Positions 1 through 8,801 of a stretch of 64,000 nt of DNA are shown in pieces. This DNA is from Clytia hemisphaerica (lineage: Eukaryota; Cnidaria; Hydrozoa; Leptothecata; Clytiidae). The stretch is from NCBI GenBank assembly GCA_902728285.1, contig CACVBU010001154.1, forward strand, positions 62,001-126,000. Reading direction: 5' to 3'. Both the position numbers and the translations under genes were made by a program. The notes below the pieces were generated by a model that had not been told where the DNA came from, did not search any database, and worked only from the letters and a program-made list of their open reading frames with translations. Each line of letters begins with the position of its first letter. Position 1 is the first letter of the stretch.

Positions 1-344
1 CGGTCTGCGAGAAGGGGGTGTCCAATATATCGTTTCGTTCTTTGATAGTTAGAGTTAGGGTTAGGGTTTTGAAATATGTCGTTCTTTGATAGTTAGGGTT
101 AAGGTTTGTCGTTCTTTTTGTCGCTTTTTAATAGTGATTTGTCATTCTTTTTAGATTGTCTGGATAGTATTTATACCTTAACTACTAATATGGTAGATTT
201 TTACATATCTACACATATTGTAGATTTACAATATCCACACATATAGTAGATTTACGGATTCTAATATACACATATGGTAGATTTACGATTTTTACATAAA
301 TACACATATGGTAGAAATAAGTGCGAGATTGGCCTATCCATTCG
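1..344. other. Non-coding leader of the window
   Basis: No gene is seen. Two adjacent TTAGGG units occur at about 55-66 and a single TTAGGG appears nearby. This is too short to be a telomere. The stretch at 180-310 repeats 'atatggtagattta'-like words at irregular spacing. Confidence 0.4.
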
Positions 345-620
345 GCATCTACACGCTTTTTTTAAATAAAAATATCTTCTATAAGAATATAAATTAGCCA
401 AATCATAAGAATACCCTTAGAATACCCTCTAGGGTGAGTTTCACAGAATTTGATAAGAATACAGTCATAATGCTTCCTTTGTTAGACTTGAATATAAACT
501 TTCAGGCAGAAATGTAACTTTAGCTCCAAATGTTCATTTAAAAGTCCAAAACTCTCATTCCTCGTGTTTGTAAAAAAGTCAAGTCTAAAAAGTAAGAATA
601 CGTTAAGAATATTTCACCTT
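345..620. repeat. Motif-echo insert (TAAGAATA type), probably truncated
   Basis: It opens with tACACGCTTTTTTT, the same end seen at 3603, and then repeats TAAGAATA or close variants about six times with unrelated spacers. The matching right-hand inverted end is not found, so the copy is probably broken. The inverted-repeat element at 631-890 follows directly. Confidence 0.5.
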
Positions 621-630
621 CAATTTTGGC

Positions 631-890
631 AATACACTTTTCTCGAGATGCATAAATTTATTGTTGTCCTCGTTTTCAAACAAATTTCATTGCTATGAAA
701 TTATACATTTAAACCAATTTAAATTCCCAAAAGGCAAACATTAACTCTAAAACAAAAGTACTTGAAATTCAAAATGTCTCACGAGGTGTAAACAACACAA
801 ATATCATTGTGAATATGTAATTTTAAAGCAATGAAATCTGTTTGAAAACGAGGACAACAATAAATTTATGCATCTCGAGAAAAGTGTATT
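631..890. mobile_element. Short inverted-repeat element (MITE-like)
   Basis: Arms at 631-694 and 828-890 are near-perfect inverted copies; the outer ends read AATACACTTTTCTCGAGATG and its complement. TTAAGAATATTT occurs just outside both ends (about 603 and 893) and could be part of the host repeat or a target duplication. There is no coding capacity. It lies immediately upstream of the surviving part of the F-box pseudogene and has probably removed or replaced that gene's 5' end. Confidence 0.65.
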
Positions 891-908
891 TCTTAAGAAT
901 ATTTTAAC

Positions 909-2289
909 TTCCAAAAGAATGTATGACTTAACTTTGGAAAGACGCTGGTCGAAACCAATTTACCGAAGATATAAAACTTTGAAGTTCCTGAACCAAATCT
1001 CAAATTAATTGTCAACCACGATGATAGTATGCATCAATGGTCTCCTGAACTCCTCCGAAAGTTTACATTGATAAATTGTACACAACTTGTCTTAAATTCA
1101 CCGAAAATAATTTTGAAGAATTTTGCCAGATTATATCATCTCTGGGAGATTGTTCAATCTGTTTTCGACCATTCAAAGGGGTACCAGATTACTTATGATA
1201 ACAGTGGTAACGAAGAGTTACTAGTAACGAGAACGAAAGACAGATATAAGTTCACTGTCAAGGATATCGAAATTTTCGTTCGCTATGATATGAAAATTTC
1301 TTTCATGTCAAGCAGTAAATTGTGACGTGGGAGAAGCTACTCAAGTTTAGTGAGTGTTGAAACAATTCAAATATTTAAACAGGTTTGAATTTCAGTGCTA
1401 TTATAGTTCACAATTGAAATACCAAGTTTTCAAACATTTTGTCGACTTACCTATCTGCGAGGGGTAAATCACTAAAAATTAGGTGTACGAGATTTTGATT
1501 TCTTTTTGATTTTTGATTTCTTTTTGATTTCCTTTTGATTTCTGATTTCTTTTGGATTTCTTTTTGATTTCTGATTTCTTTTTTATTTCTTTTTGATTTT
1601 TGATTTATTTTTTTTATTTTTTTTATTTTTTTTATTTCTTTTTGATTTCTGATTTCTTTTTGATTTCTTTTTGATTTTTGATTTCTTCTTGATTTCTTTT
1701 TGATTTTTGATTTCTTTTTGATTTCCTTTTGATTTCTGATTTCTTTTTGATTTCTTTTTGATTTCTGATTTCTTTTTGATTTCTTTTTGATTTCTGATTT
1801 CTTTTTTATTTCTTTTTGATTTTTGATTTCTTTTTGATTTCTTTTTGATTTTTGATTTCTTTTTGATTTCTTTTTGATTTTTGATTTCTTTTTGATTTTT
1901 GATTTCTTTTTGATTTTTCAAAAAGGTGTACGTGATTTTTTTCAGTGATTTACCCCTCGCCTATCTGGATCATCAAAACAAACCTGTTATATTTGAATAA
2001 AGAGAATGTCGGTGATTTCGTAAACACGCTCTCCAAAATGAAATCATTGAGACACTTGATAATCGATGATATTTGCTTCAAACTAGAACCTGATGAATTT
2101 GCACTCTTCAAAGATCTTGCCTTCAAAAAAGTGGAATTGGATTTGACGAAGGAAAATGTACCGAAATTTCGACGGATAATGAACGAGATGAAAATCGAAC
2201 GACTTGGCTCGATGTTGGCTAAAGTGAACAAAAAATTAGGCATCCAGTTCCGTCAATTTGGTCCTGGTGGAATTTATTGGTCAATCTAA
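909..2289 (+). pseudogene. F-box family pseudogene, 5'-truncated and transposon-interrupted
   Basis: Homology to the intact genes at 6369 and 8802 starts at codons for KRMYDLTLE and SKPIYRR (about 913-1000). It then jumps by an internal deletion to the ELIVNHDD region near 1005. Readable frame runs 1029-1322 (FTVKDIEIFVRYDMKISFMS matches the paralogues), then breaks by stops and frameshifts. A 504-bp element (1457-1960) sits inside the codons for the DLPIWIIKTN segment. The C-terminal part (about 1965-2289) is again open and ends in the family signature FRQFGPGGIYWSI. The F-box itself is missing. Truncation, frameshifts and insertion together make function very unlikely. Confidence 0.85.
1457..1960. 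mobile_element. MITE with microsatellite core inserted in the F-box pseudogene
   Basis: Terminal inverted repeats are GCGAGGGGTAAATCACT (1457-1473) and its exact complement (1944-1960). They are flanked by a 6-bp direct repeat ctatct (1451-1456 and 1961-1966). The interior, about 1490-1920, is almost entirely an imperfect 11-bp tandem repeat GATTTCTTTTT. Removing the element plus one ctatct restores the host F-box reading frame across the insertion point. There is no transposase. The Lys/Asn-rich reading frame on the - strand is only a by-product of the microsatellite. Confidence 0.85.
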
Positions 2290-2575
2290 GCTTAATCATG
2301 TCCTTGTTCATCGTATGTTTATCGTTATGTACGATACATATAAAAGACTGTCTTCTATAGTCTCTTAGACTAGCAAACTAGTCTGTTAATTAATCATGTC
2401 AAAGGGCGGGAACATAAAGGCGGCGGGCGTTTGCTAGAATAGGAGCTGCGTAGGAGAGCGAGCAAAAGTTGGTGAGAGGCTGCTGATTAACATTCCTAAC
2501 TTTCAGCCCTTGCCGCCGACAAATTTTTTTCCTACGCTTACCTAACTCCTACGCTCACTTCTCCCGCGTGATACC
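2290..2575. other. Intergenic, GC-richer short repeat patch
   Basis: No gene is seen. About 2400-2575 repeats GCGTAGGAG / CTCCTACGC words on both strands together with GGCGGCGGGC / CCGCCG words. This resembles the motif-echo inserts elsewhere in the window, but its ends are not clear. Confidence 0.3.
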
Positions 2576-3419
2576 GAGATCCAAAAGTTCAAAAATAGTC
2601 CAATAAGACTCAGAATATAGCCTGGAAGTCTGCCAACCCCTCCCAAATTGAAATATTCGATTAAATTAAAAAGATAGCCAAAAATCGACTTTCTCGCCAG
2701 AACTTTAAATCTTGAAAAACGTTAAAATAACCAAAATTCTCAATATATTATGACCTTGATTGTCTTTGGAAATCAAAAATGCCAAATTCTGCTCTGCTGG
2801 GGGTCTAATTTCAAACTTAAGTCATATTTCCCGGTTAAAAATATCCCTTTCTTCGATTTAACAGCCAAAAACTTTTAAAAAATTGAAAATTTTTCTCAAA
2901 TATTGGCATTTTTAGATTTCTCTGTAACGGGACCTTATCAAAAAGTGAAATATTTCACCAAAAACTGATTTTGACCTAATGAAATGGCTTCAAAATGGTC
3001 GGAAAAGGGTTATTTTTCAAATTTTTGGGTTTTTCTCCTAATTAGACCCCCCGCCAGAGCAGAAATCGGCATTTTTTCAAGACATCAGGTCATAATATTG
3101 AGAAAAAGGGAAATCACCGGGAAGTTTTTGAACCACAATCGATTTTAAGTGCTTCTAAAAGTAGGTTGGAAGGGTAGAATTTTAACTCTGAGTTTTTAAC
3201 ATGAGACTAAGACTTAGGACCTTAGGATTGAGGATCCCAAAAGTTCAAAAATAGTCCCAATAGACTCAGATATTAGCCTGGAAGTCTGCCAACCCCTCCC
3301 AAATTGAAATATTCGATTAAATTAAAAAGATAGCCAAAAATCGACTTTCTCGCCAGAACTTTAAATCTTGAAAAACGTTAAAATAACCAAAATTCTCAAT
3401 ATATTATGACCTTGATTGT
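2576..3419. repeat. Insert bounded by ~190-bp direct repeats with an internal palindrome
   Basis: The segment 2576-2763 recurs almost identically at 3230-3419 (from GATCC.AAAAGTTCAAAAAT to GACCTTGATTGT). The intervening DNA contains an imperfect inverted repeat: the part around 2745-2830 pairs with about 3040-3110 (CTGCTCTG..GGGGGTCTAA against TTAGACCCCC..CCAGAGCAG). It could be a solo-LTR-like or tandem duplication product. It is non-coding. Confidence 0.6.
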
Positions 3420-3602
3420 ATTTTGGCGGATTTTGGCTAAATCCGCCAAATCCACCAAATTTTTTTTCCGCCAAAATTTCTATCTTTAAGGTATTCAAAT
3501 TTGACATTACTTTGAATTACTTAGCAAAAATGTTTGATAGAGTTTGAACATTGCTCGTCATTCACAAAGTTTTATTTTTAATCTTTTTCATAAGTTTGCA
3601 AT

Positions 3603-3876
3603 ACACGCTTTTTTTTTTATAAGAATGGTGTTTTTTCATTTCATCATGGATATTCTTAACTTTTTGGCGAAAATTATCCAAAAATATTCTTACAGTATTC
3701 TTAGTTTAAGATCGAAATTGGCAATCTACAGGTTAAAATGCATTAAAAATGGCATTCTTAAGTTTAGTTGTTAAATTCCATGATGGTGATATTCTTAGCA
3801 TATTCTTAATTTTTTGGCCATTTTCATCATGGACATTCTTATAAAGTGTATTCTTATAAAAAAAAAAGCGTGTATA
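3603..3876. mobile_element. Motif-echo insert (ATTCTTA type)
   Basis: Inverted ends are ACACGC(T)n-ATAAGAAT at 3603 and ATTCTTAT(A)n-GCGTGT near 3876. Inside, ATTCTTA occurs about eight more times, mostly in one orientation, with short AT-rich spacers. CATCATGGA also appears twice in inverted context (about 3640 and 3825). It is non-coding and related by its ends to 345, 11722 and 42385. Confidence 0.65.
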
Positions 3877-3992
3877 TTTTATAATCATTTTACAACGCTG
3901 AAGTGCAGAATTTCAACTGCGTGTATACTTTTGAATCACTTAATAATTGTTATAATTTTTTATTTATGACTTGAAATGGCACAATAGGTATA

Positions 3993-4400
3993 TCAAAGTT
4001 TGAATTGACTCTCTCGAAAATAATTCGAAATTTCTAAGTCAAAATTTAGAAATATTAGTCGGAGTTTTGACAAGCTGACGATGATTTTGCCTCTGCAATC
4101 TTTGTTGTGATATTGATGATTAACTTGAGAAGAGTAGAAGGGGGGGGTTTCAGGGAGTACTCGATTCCGCAATTCCGCCAATTTTTTCTTCCAATTTCCG
4201 TCAAACCGTCTAAAGATGAACCGATTTTTGTCAAAAATTCCACGAATTTTGAATATTTTTTGCCAATTCCGAAATTCTGCAACACTTTTTGCTAAATTCC
4301 TTTTTTTCCGCACTAAAATTGTCAAAATTTCCGTCTCCATCGGAGAACCCAATTTCCGTAATTTAGTCTAATTTTTCGTCAACTTCCGCCACTTCGTCCG
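3993..4400. repeat. Motif-echo patch (AATTCCG type)
   Basis: AATTCCG or AATTTCCG is repeated about ten times between 4160 and 4390, with CCGCCAA variants; similar CCGCCAAA words occur at 3425-3480. Short open frames on both strands here follow from the repeat and have no recognisable domain. Confidence 0.4.
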
Positions 4401-4413
4401 TCTGACGCTCTTA

Positions 4414-4842
4414 AAGTCTATTTCAAATTAGCTGGCAGTGTTTTTTCAAACCTCAATAACTTTTGATAGAATTTGAATTAAATAGCAATTTTGTGCTCGT
4501 TAAAGAGACAAACAGGAGTGGAATAAGTCAACCAGGGCAAAGTTTTAAGCTGTATTTTGTGATAAAATGAATATTCTTTTAATTTTTTTGCGCATTTATG
4601 ACGTTCTAAGATTGAAGAGTTTCTGATACAAAAATGAAGATCATAGCATTATTCTACAAGAATTTGATTTTCTTCTTCTTCATTTTTCATCTTCGTTTTT
4701 CCATTTTTTGAACTTTTTCTTTTTTAATAATATTCCACTCCGGATTATCTTTTTAACGAGCACAAAACCGATAACTAATTCAAATTCTATCAAAAGTAAT
4801 TGAGGTTTGAAAAAACAATGCCAGCTAATTTGAAATAGACTT
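4414..4842. mobile_element. Palindromic element, AAGTCTATT ends
   Basis: The arms 4414-4480 and 4776-4842 are near-perfect inverted copies starting AAGTCTATTTCAAATTAGC, with TA outside each end (4412-4413, 4843-4844). That suits Tc1/mariner-type TA targeting. The centre carries a CTTCTTCATTTTTCATCTTC run. The same end sequence and centre occur in the larger element at 59534-60200. Confidence 0.7.
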
Positions 4843-5028
4843 TAGAAAGGTGTTCCCAAGAGGTATAACATCAAAGTTTATTTCTTTCTTTTTATGTTTT
4901 TAACGAGGCAGCAACGAAGCTAGTAGAACTTTTTCTACAATGGTTCATGGTTTATGTCATTTCAAATCATTTTTGTTCAGATTGGAATGAATATATGATA
5001 TACGGTATGTTGACACACACAGAGTGTC

Positions 5029-5188
5029 TTGAAATTTGTCATTCATTTGGTAATTTTTCGTTTCAGATTTTAAAAAGATTTTAATGATGAGTTTGAATGT
5101 TTTACCGACCGAACTTTTGAAAATGGTGATATCGTATCTCGGTAAAAGAGACGCCAAAAGTTTAGCTGCTACTTCAAAAAGAATGTAT
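5029..5188 (+). pseudogene. F-box gene 5' fragment
   Basis: This copy is almost identical to the start of the gene at 6369: the same pyrimidine tract and TTTCAG acceptor (5061-5066), the same tandem ATG ATG (5084), and codons for SLNVLPTELLKMVISYLGKR. It ends abruptly after the codons for KRMY (about 5187) and runs into unrelated DNA. The truncated pseudogene at 909 begins at the equivalent codons, so the two could be separated halves of one ancestral gene. Confidence 0.8.
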
Positions 5189-5504
5189 ATTTTTCATAAA
5201 ATTAAAGTGCACTAAATATCTTTTCAACGGTACGTAAAATGTTACAATTGAAGCATTTGTTGGAAAACGGCAAGCAAAACAAAGTGTATGGACTTTACTA
5301 TTATAAAAATTAATTTTTAAATATTGCAAATTTTTGCATGATCTTGTATCAAAACTTCTGTCAGTCTTGGACTTAGCGTCATTTTGACGGTTGTCGTGAG
5401 AAAAATTGATATGCGAGGGACCCCTAGTTCTCCCAGCTGTCCAAACACGTATGTAAATTTGAGTCATTCTAGTGTGGTCGTGTTACAAAAGTACAGGCTG
5501 TTTG

Positions 5505-6127
5505 TAGGTAAAAAATAATATATAGCTGAAACTTTCTCCAGACCTTCTCTATAGGATGCTTATGCCTCAGGAAAAAATCCCCTAAAATCCCACTGGTGGA
5601 ACATCCCTTTTTTGGGCAATTTCTTTTTTCCCCAGGCAAAACCCTAAGGTCAAAAATTTTTGAAAATTTCAAACTCTTTTTGAGACAACATCATGTATAC
5701 CATTCGAAAGCTCTCAAAAAACTATAAAGAAGACTTTTAGACGGGTATAGCCGATTTCATTACCTAACTCGAGATAATTCACGCAGAAGATGCAATTTTT
5801 GGTCAATTTTAGACCAAAATGTGGCGAAAAGTGGAACTTGCGCATGAAATATCTCGAGTTAGGTAATGAAATCGGCCATACCCGTTTAAAGGTCTTCTGT
5901 ATTGTTTTTTGAGAGCTTTCGAATGGTATACCTGATATTGTCTGAAAATGAGTTTGAAATTTTCAAAACATTTCGCCCTTAGGGTTTTGCCTGGGGAAAA
6001 AAGAAATTGCCCATCAAAAAGGGAATGTTCCACCAGTGGGATTCTAGGGGATTTTTTTCCTGAGGCATAAGCATCCTATAGAGAAGGTCTGGAGAAAATT
6101 TCAGCTATATATTATTTTTTTCCTGTA
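5505..6127. repeat. ~620-bp near-perfect palindrome
   Basis: The arms of about 295 bp (5505-5800 and 5825-6127) are inverted copies around a short spacer with CAATTTTTGGTC-type dyads. Conserved blocks include the GCATAAGCATCCTATAGAG / CTCTATAGGATGCTTATG pair. It is non-coding. It lies between the F-box fragment and the intact F-box gene and could have promoted local rearrangement. Confidence 0.75.
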
Positions 6128-6340
6128 AATTATGCTAAAAAACGACCCCACTATTCTGTCGACAAGTAGAAATACCCTGTTTTCTTAGAAAGATGAAATG
6201 AAAAGTTTTCAAACTGTGCCAAATTATTATTTGGCCTCTTTTGTATCTTGAAATTAACTTTTCATAGAATATTATTATAAAGCTCTCATATATGGGTTAT
6301 CTATTTTGATCTTGGAATTTCGTCTTCATTTGGTAATTTT

Positions 6341-6351
6341 TTTCGTTTCAG
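6341..6351 (+). promoter_or_regulatory. Splice acceptor just upstream of the F-box start codon
   Basis: A pyrimidine tract ending TTTCAG (AG at 6350-6351) lies 18 nt before the ATG. The same arrangement occurs at 5061-5066 (18 nt) and at 8771-8777 (25 nt before the ATG at 8802). It implies either a 5'-UTR intron or spliced-leader trans-splicing; no leader exon is identified. Confidence 0.5.
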
Positions 6352-6368
6352 ATTTTAAAAACATTTTA

Positions 6369-7637
6369 ATGATGAGTTTGAATGTTTTACCGACCGAACT
6401 TTTGAAAATGGTGATATCGTATCTCGGTAAAAGAGACGCCAAAAGCTTGGCTGTTGCTTCAAGAAAAATGCGTGAAATAGCGTTGGAAAAGATATGGTCA
6501 AAACCGATCTACCAGAAATCGAAAGGATTGAGGTTTTTGAAGATGATTTCGCGTTTCCCGATTGATCAAATTCGTGTCAAAGATTTTCGATGCAAGATGG
6601 AGGAAGTCATTGAAACCGTATCATCTTTAAAACGTTTGAACTTAGATTTGAGTTCTAAGTGTGTCTTTAGGACTCCTTTGGACTTGATACGTTTCAAATT
6701 CCCAATAGTCGCTCATACCAAGGCTTTGAAGATTGACTCGGAGAGTAAATTTGGTCTGCTTCTTGTTGCCCTGGAGACTGGGTTTGTTAAGGAATTAATT
6801 GTCGATCATCACAGTAAAAATCTTCGTTGGTCACCTGAGCTCCTTAAAATGCTGGTCAGTAAAGTATACATTTCAGAAATCTCAGTCAATGCTCTCCGAT
6901 TCACGGATGAGAATGTTGAGGAATTTTGTCAGATTTTCTCATCTCTTAGAAACTGTCAGGTATTTTTTCCTGAAGAAAAAGCATGGGAACAAGACCGAAT
7001 AGATGATGAAGATTTGACACCGTCAAGGTTAGTAAAATCGAAAAAAGATCGCACTAAAAACAAATTTACTATCACTGATATCGAAACATTTGCAAGATAT
7101 GATGTTAAGATTTCTTCCATGGCAGGTAGCAATAACATGTTAAACTTGGATTCGAAGTACAATAAAGACATTTCAAAGCTATTGAAATTTGTACCAGCCT
7201 TGAAACGGTTGCAATATTTACATTCTTTTAAACTGCGAGAAGATGGAGAACCATTTAAATGGGATCACTCAAAATTTGACCAATTGTCTGACTTGCCCAT
7301 CCGTAGAATCAGAACAAATATGTTAATCATCAGCAAAGAGAATGTTGGCAACATCGTGGACACACTCTCCAAGATGAAATCACTGCAGCATCTACATATT
7401 CTATGGAATCGCTTTAAATTGACACCGGAAGAATTTGCACTTTTTCAAAACCTACGTGTAAAGATTGTCAATTTGACAGCATTGGAATTGACGAAAGAAA
7501 ATGTCCCAAAATTTCGACAAATAATGAATGAGATGAAAATTGAAAAAATCAACTCTTCATTGCCAGTGAAAAAGAGGAATAAATTAGGAATTCGGTTCCG
7601 TCAATTCGGACCTGGTGCGATGTTTTGGTCCATTTAA
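6369..7637 (+). CDS. F-box protein with leucine-rich repeat-like tail
   Basis: A single-exon gene of 422 residues. Residues about 5-50 (LPTELLKMVISYLGKRDAK onward to W..KPIY) fit an F-box, the motif that docks substrate adaptors onto Skp1 in SCF ubiquitin ligases. The rest has leucine/isoleucine-spaced segments such as ENVEEFCQIFSSL, ENVGNIVDTLSKM and ENVPKFRQIMNEM, which look like degenerate leucine-rich repeats. It ends FRQFGPGAMFWSI, as in its paralogues. I chose the tandem ATG at 6369 because it lies 18 nt after a splice acceptor and matches the fragment at 5084; the frame is open further upstream but only through non-ATG codons. The protein is about 50% identical by eye to the 8802 gene. 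The partner and substrate are unknown. Confidence 0.85.
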   Translation: MMSLNVLPTELLKMVISYLGKRDAKSLAVASRKMREIALEKIWSKPIYQKSKGLRFLKMISRFPIDQIRVKDFRCKMEEVIETVSSLKRLNLDLSSKCVFRTPLDLIRFKFPIVAHTKALKIDSESKFGLLLVALETGFVKELIVDHHSKNLRWSPELLKMLVSKVYISEISVNALRFTDENVEEFCQIFSSLRNCQVFFPEEKAWEQDRIDDEDLTPSRLVKSKKDRTKNKFTITDIETFARYDVKISSMAGSNNMLNLDSKYNKDISKLLKFVPALKRLQYLHSFKLREDGEPFKWDHSKFDQLSDLPIRRIRTNMLIISKENVGNIVDTLSKMKSLQHLHILWNRFKLTPEEFALFQNLRVKIVNLTALELTKENVPKFRQIMNEMKIEKINSSLPVKKRNKLGIRFRQFGPGAMFWSI

Positions 7638-7701
7638 GCGATGGATTGAAAAGGTTTTGTTGTTTTGAGAGTCGGTCTCTTGTTGTCTGGGTAGTCTATA
7701 C

Positions 7702-7982
7702 TCCATTGAGTTTCAAGCCCGAAGGGCTAGGGCGGAAACTTTAACCCTTCTCAGGCAAGAGAAATTGAAGTCACTTATTTCCCATCCAAAACGCGCATAG
7801 AACGCGCCGCAATCACGACGACGGATTGTATCTAGCGGTTCCTTTGTTTTGGAGGACTACATATTAGTTTCAGCCCGGCGTTTGTGTAAAAACTTCGCGT
7901 GGGCGTTCTGGATGGGAAATAGGTGGTTTCATTTCCCATCCAGGAGTCTCGCCTCTAGCCCTTTGGGCTTGAAACTCAATGG
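7702..7982. mobile_element. MITE with TATAC target duplication
   Basis: Inverted ends (t)CCATTGAGTTTCAAGCCC and GGGCTTGAAACTCAATGG are flanked by tatac on both sides (7697-7701 and 7983-7987). Each end continues through AGGGCTAG / CTAGCCCT. Inside, ATTTCCCATCCA and TGGATGGGAAAT words are inverted with respect to each other. It lies just downstream of the 6369 F-box gene and is non-coding. Confidence 0.7.
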
Positions 7983-8314
7983 TATACCCCATCCACTTAA
8001 TAAGTAAAATCTTTTTTCAACTATCAAAAACTATAGTATATAAAAGCACCGTTATCCGGATGATACTGTGCGTGGGCTAAAATTCTTGAAATCAATGAAA
8101 CTAAAGGAAAAAAGACTTTTTGTTGTTCTGAGTCAGCGCTTTGGGAATTTGTGATAGCAGATTTTAAACTAGATGTGTGAAAAATCATTACCCAGATGAT
8201 GTCTTTGGATTTGGTCGTGTTTGTCATCTTTGTAAATACATTCGTGTTTTTGTACTTATTTATTAAAATGAAGAAATGCTTATGAAGCGTAATGTTTTCT
8301 CAAGGACACTTGTA

Positions 8315-8567
8315 CAGGGTGTCCCTAATTAAAGTATCGAGTTTGAACATGCGATTGAGTAGAAAAGTTTGTGTGTGTGTTATCGCTAAAATATAAGAAC
8401 GTTCTCCATCACACAGGCTTATTACAAAAGGTAGTTACAATGTATAAATTAATCGTAATGACAAAGAAAAAAGAGGGAGAGCTTAAAATACAATTTTGTG
8501 AACACGCACATAAAACTTTCTACTCATAGTTGTGTTTCGACTCGATACTTTAATTAGGGACACCCTG
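8315..8567. mobile_element. Mariner-like MITE inside a perfect palindrome
   Basis: The ends CAGGGTGTCCCTAATTAAAG and complement are flanked by TA (8313-8314, 8568-8569). The flanking host DNA, rejoined across the element with a single TA, is a palindrome with an 18-bp perfect stem (ending ACACTTGTATAGC) and a 3-nt loop (gta); its second arm lies at about 8576-8594. The CAGGGTGTCC-type end and TA target suggest the Tc1/mariner superfamily. There is no transposase. Confidence 0.7.
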
Positions 8568-8801
8568 TATAGCGTAGCTATACAAGTGTCCTTGGTTTTC
8601 TCGTGTGTTTTTTTTCGCATTTTCTGATCATAACTTAGCTTTCCTGTTTAAAAATGAACTGTTTTCAATGCCAATGACTTGTTGTTGTAATGTGACGTGT
8701 TTTTAATCAAGATTTAATTATATTTACATTGGCTGATATGTCAATTTGTTTTCATTTTTCTTTGTTTCTATTTTCAGATCAGTAAGAAAAATACATTTTG
8801 G

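Noticed and set aside
50-70. Telomere at the window start
   Set aside because: Only two adjacent TTAGGG units, and ordinary sequence on both sides.
1583-1921. Lys/Asn-rich 112-codon frame on the - strand
   Set aside because: It is produced entirely by the 11-bp GATTTCTTTTT microsatellite inside the MITE.
1950-2243. Antisense open frame over the F-box pseudogene
   Set aside because: Shadow of the conserved + strand coding sequence; no domain.
6306-6368. N-terminal extension of the F-box gene upstream of the tandem ATG
   Set aside because: It has no ATG, crosses a TTTCAG acceptor and is absent from the paralogues; the start at 6369 is better supported.
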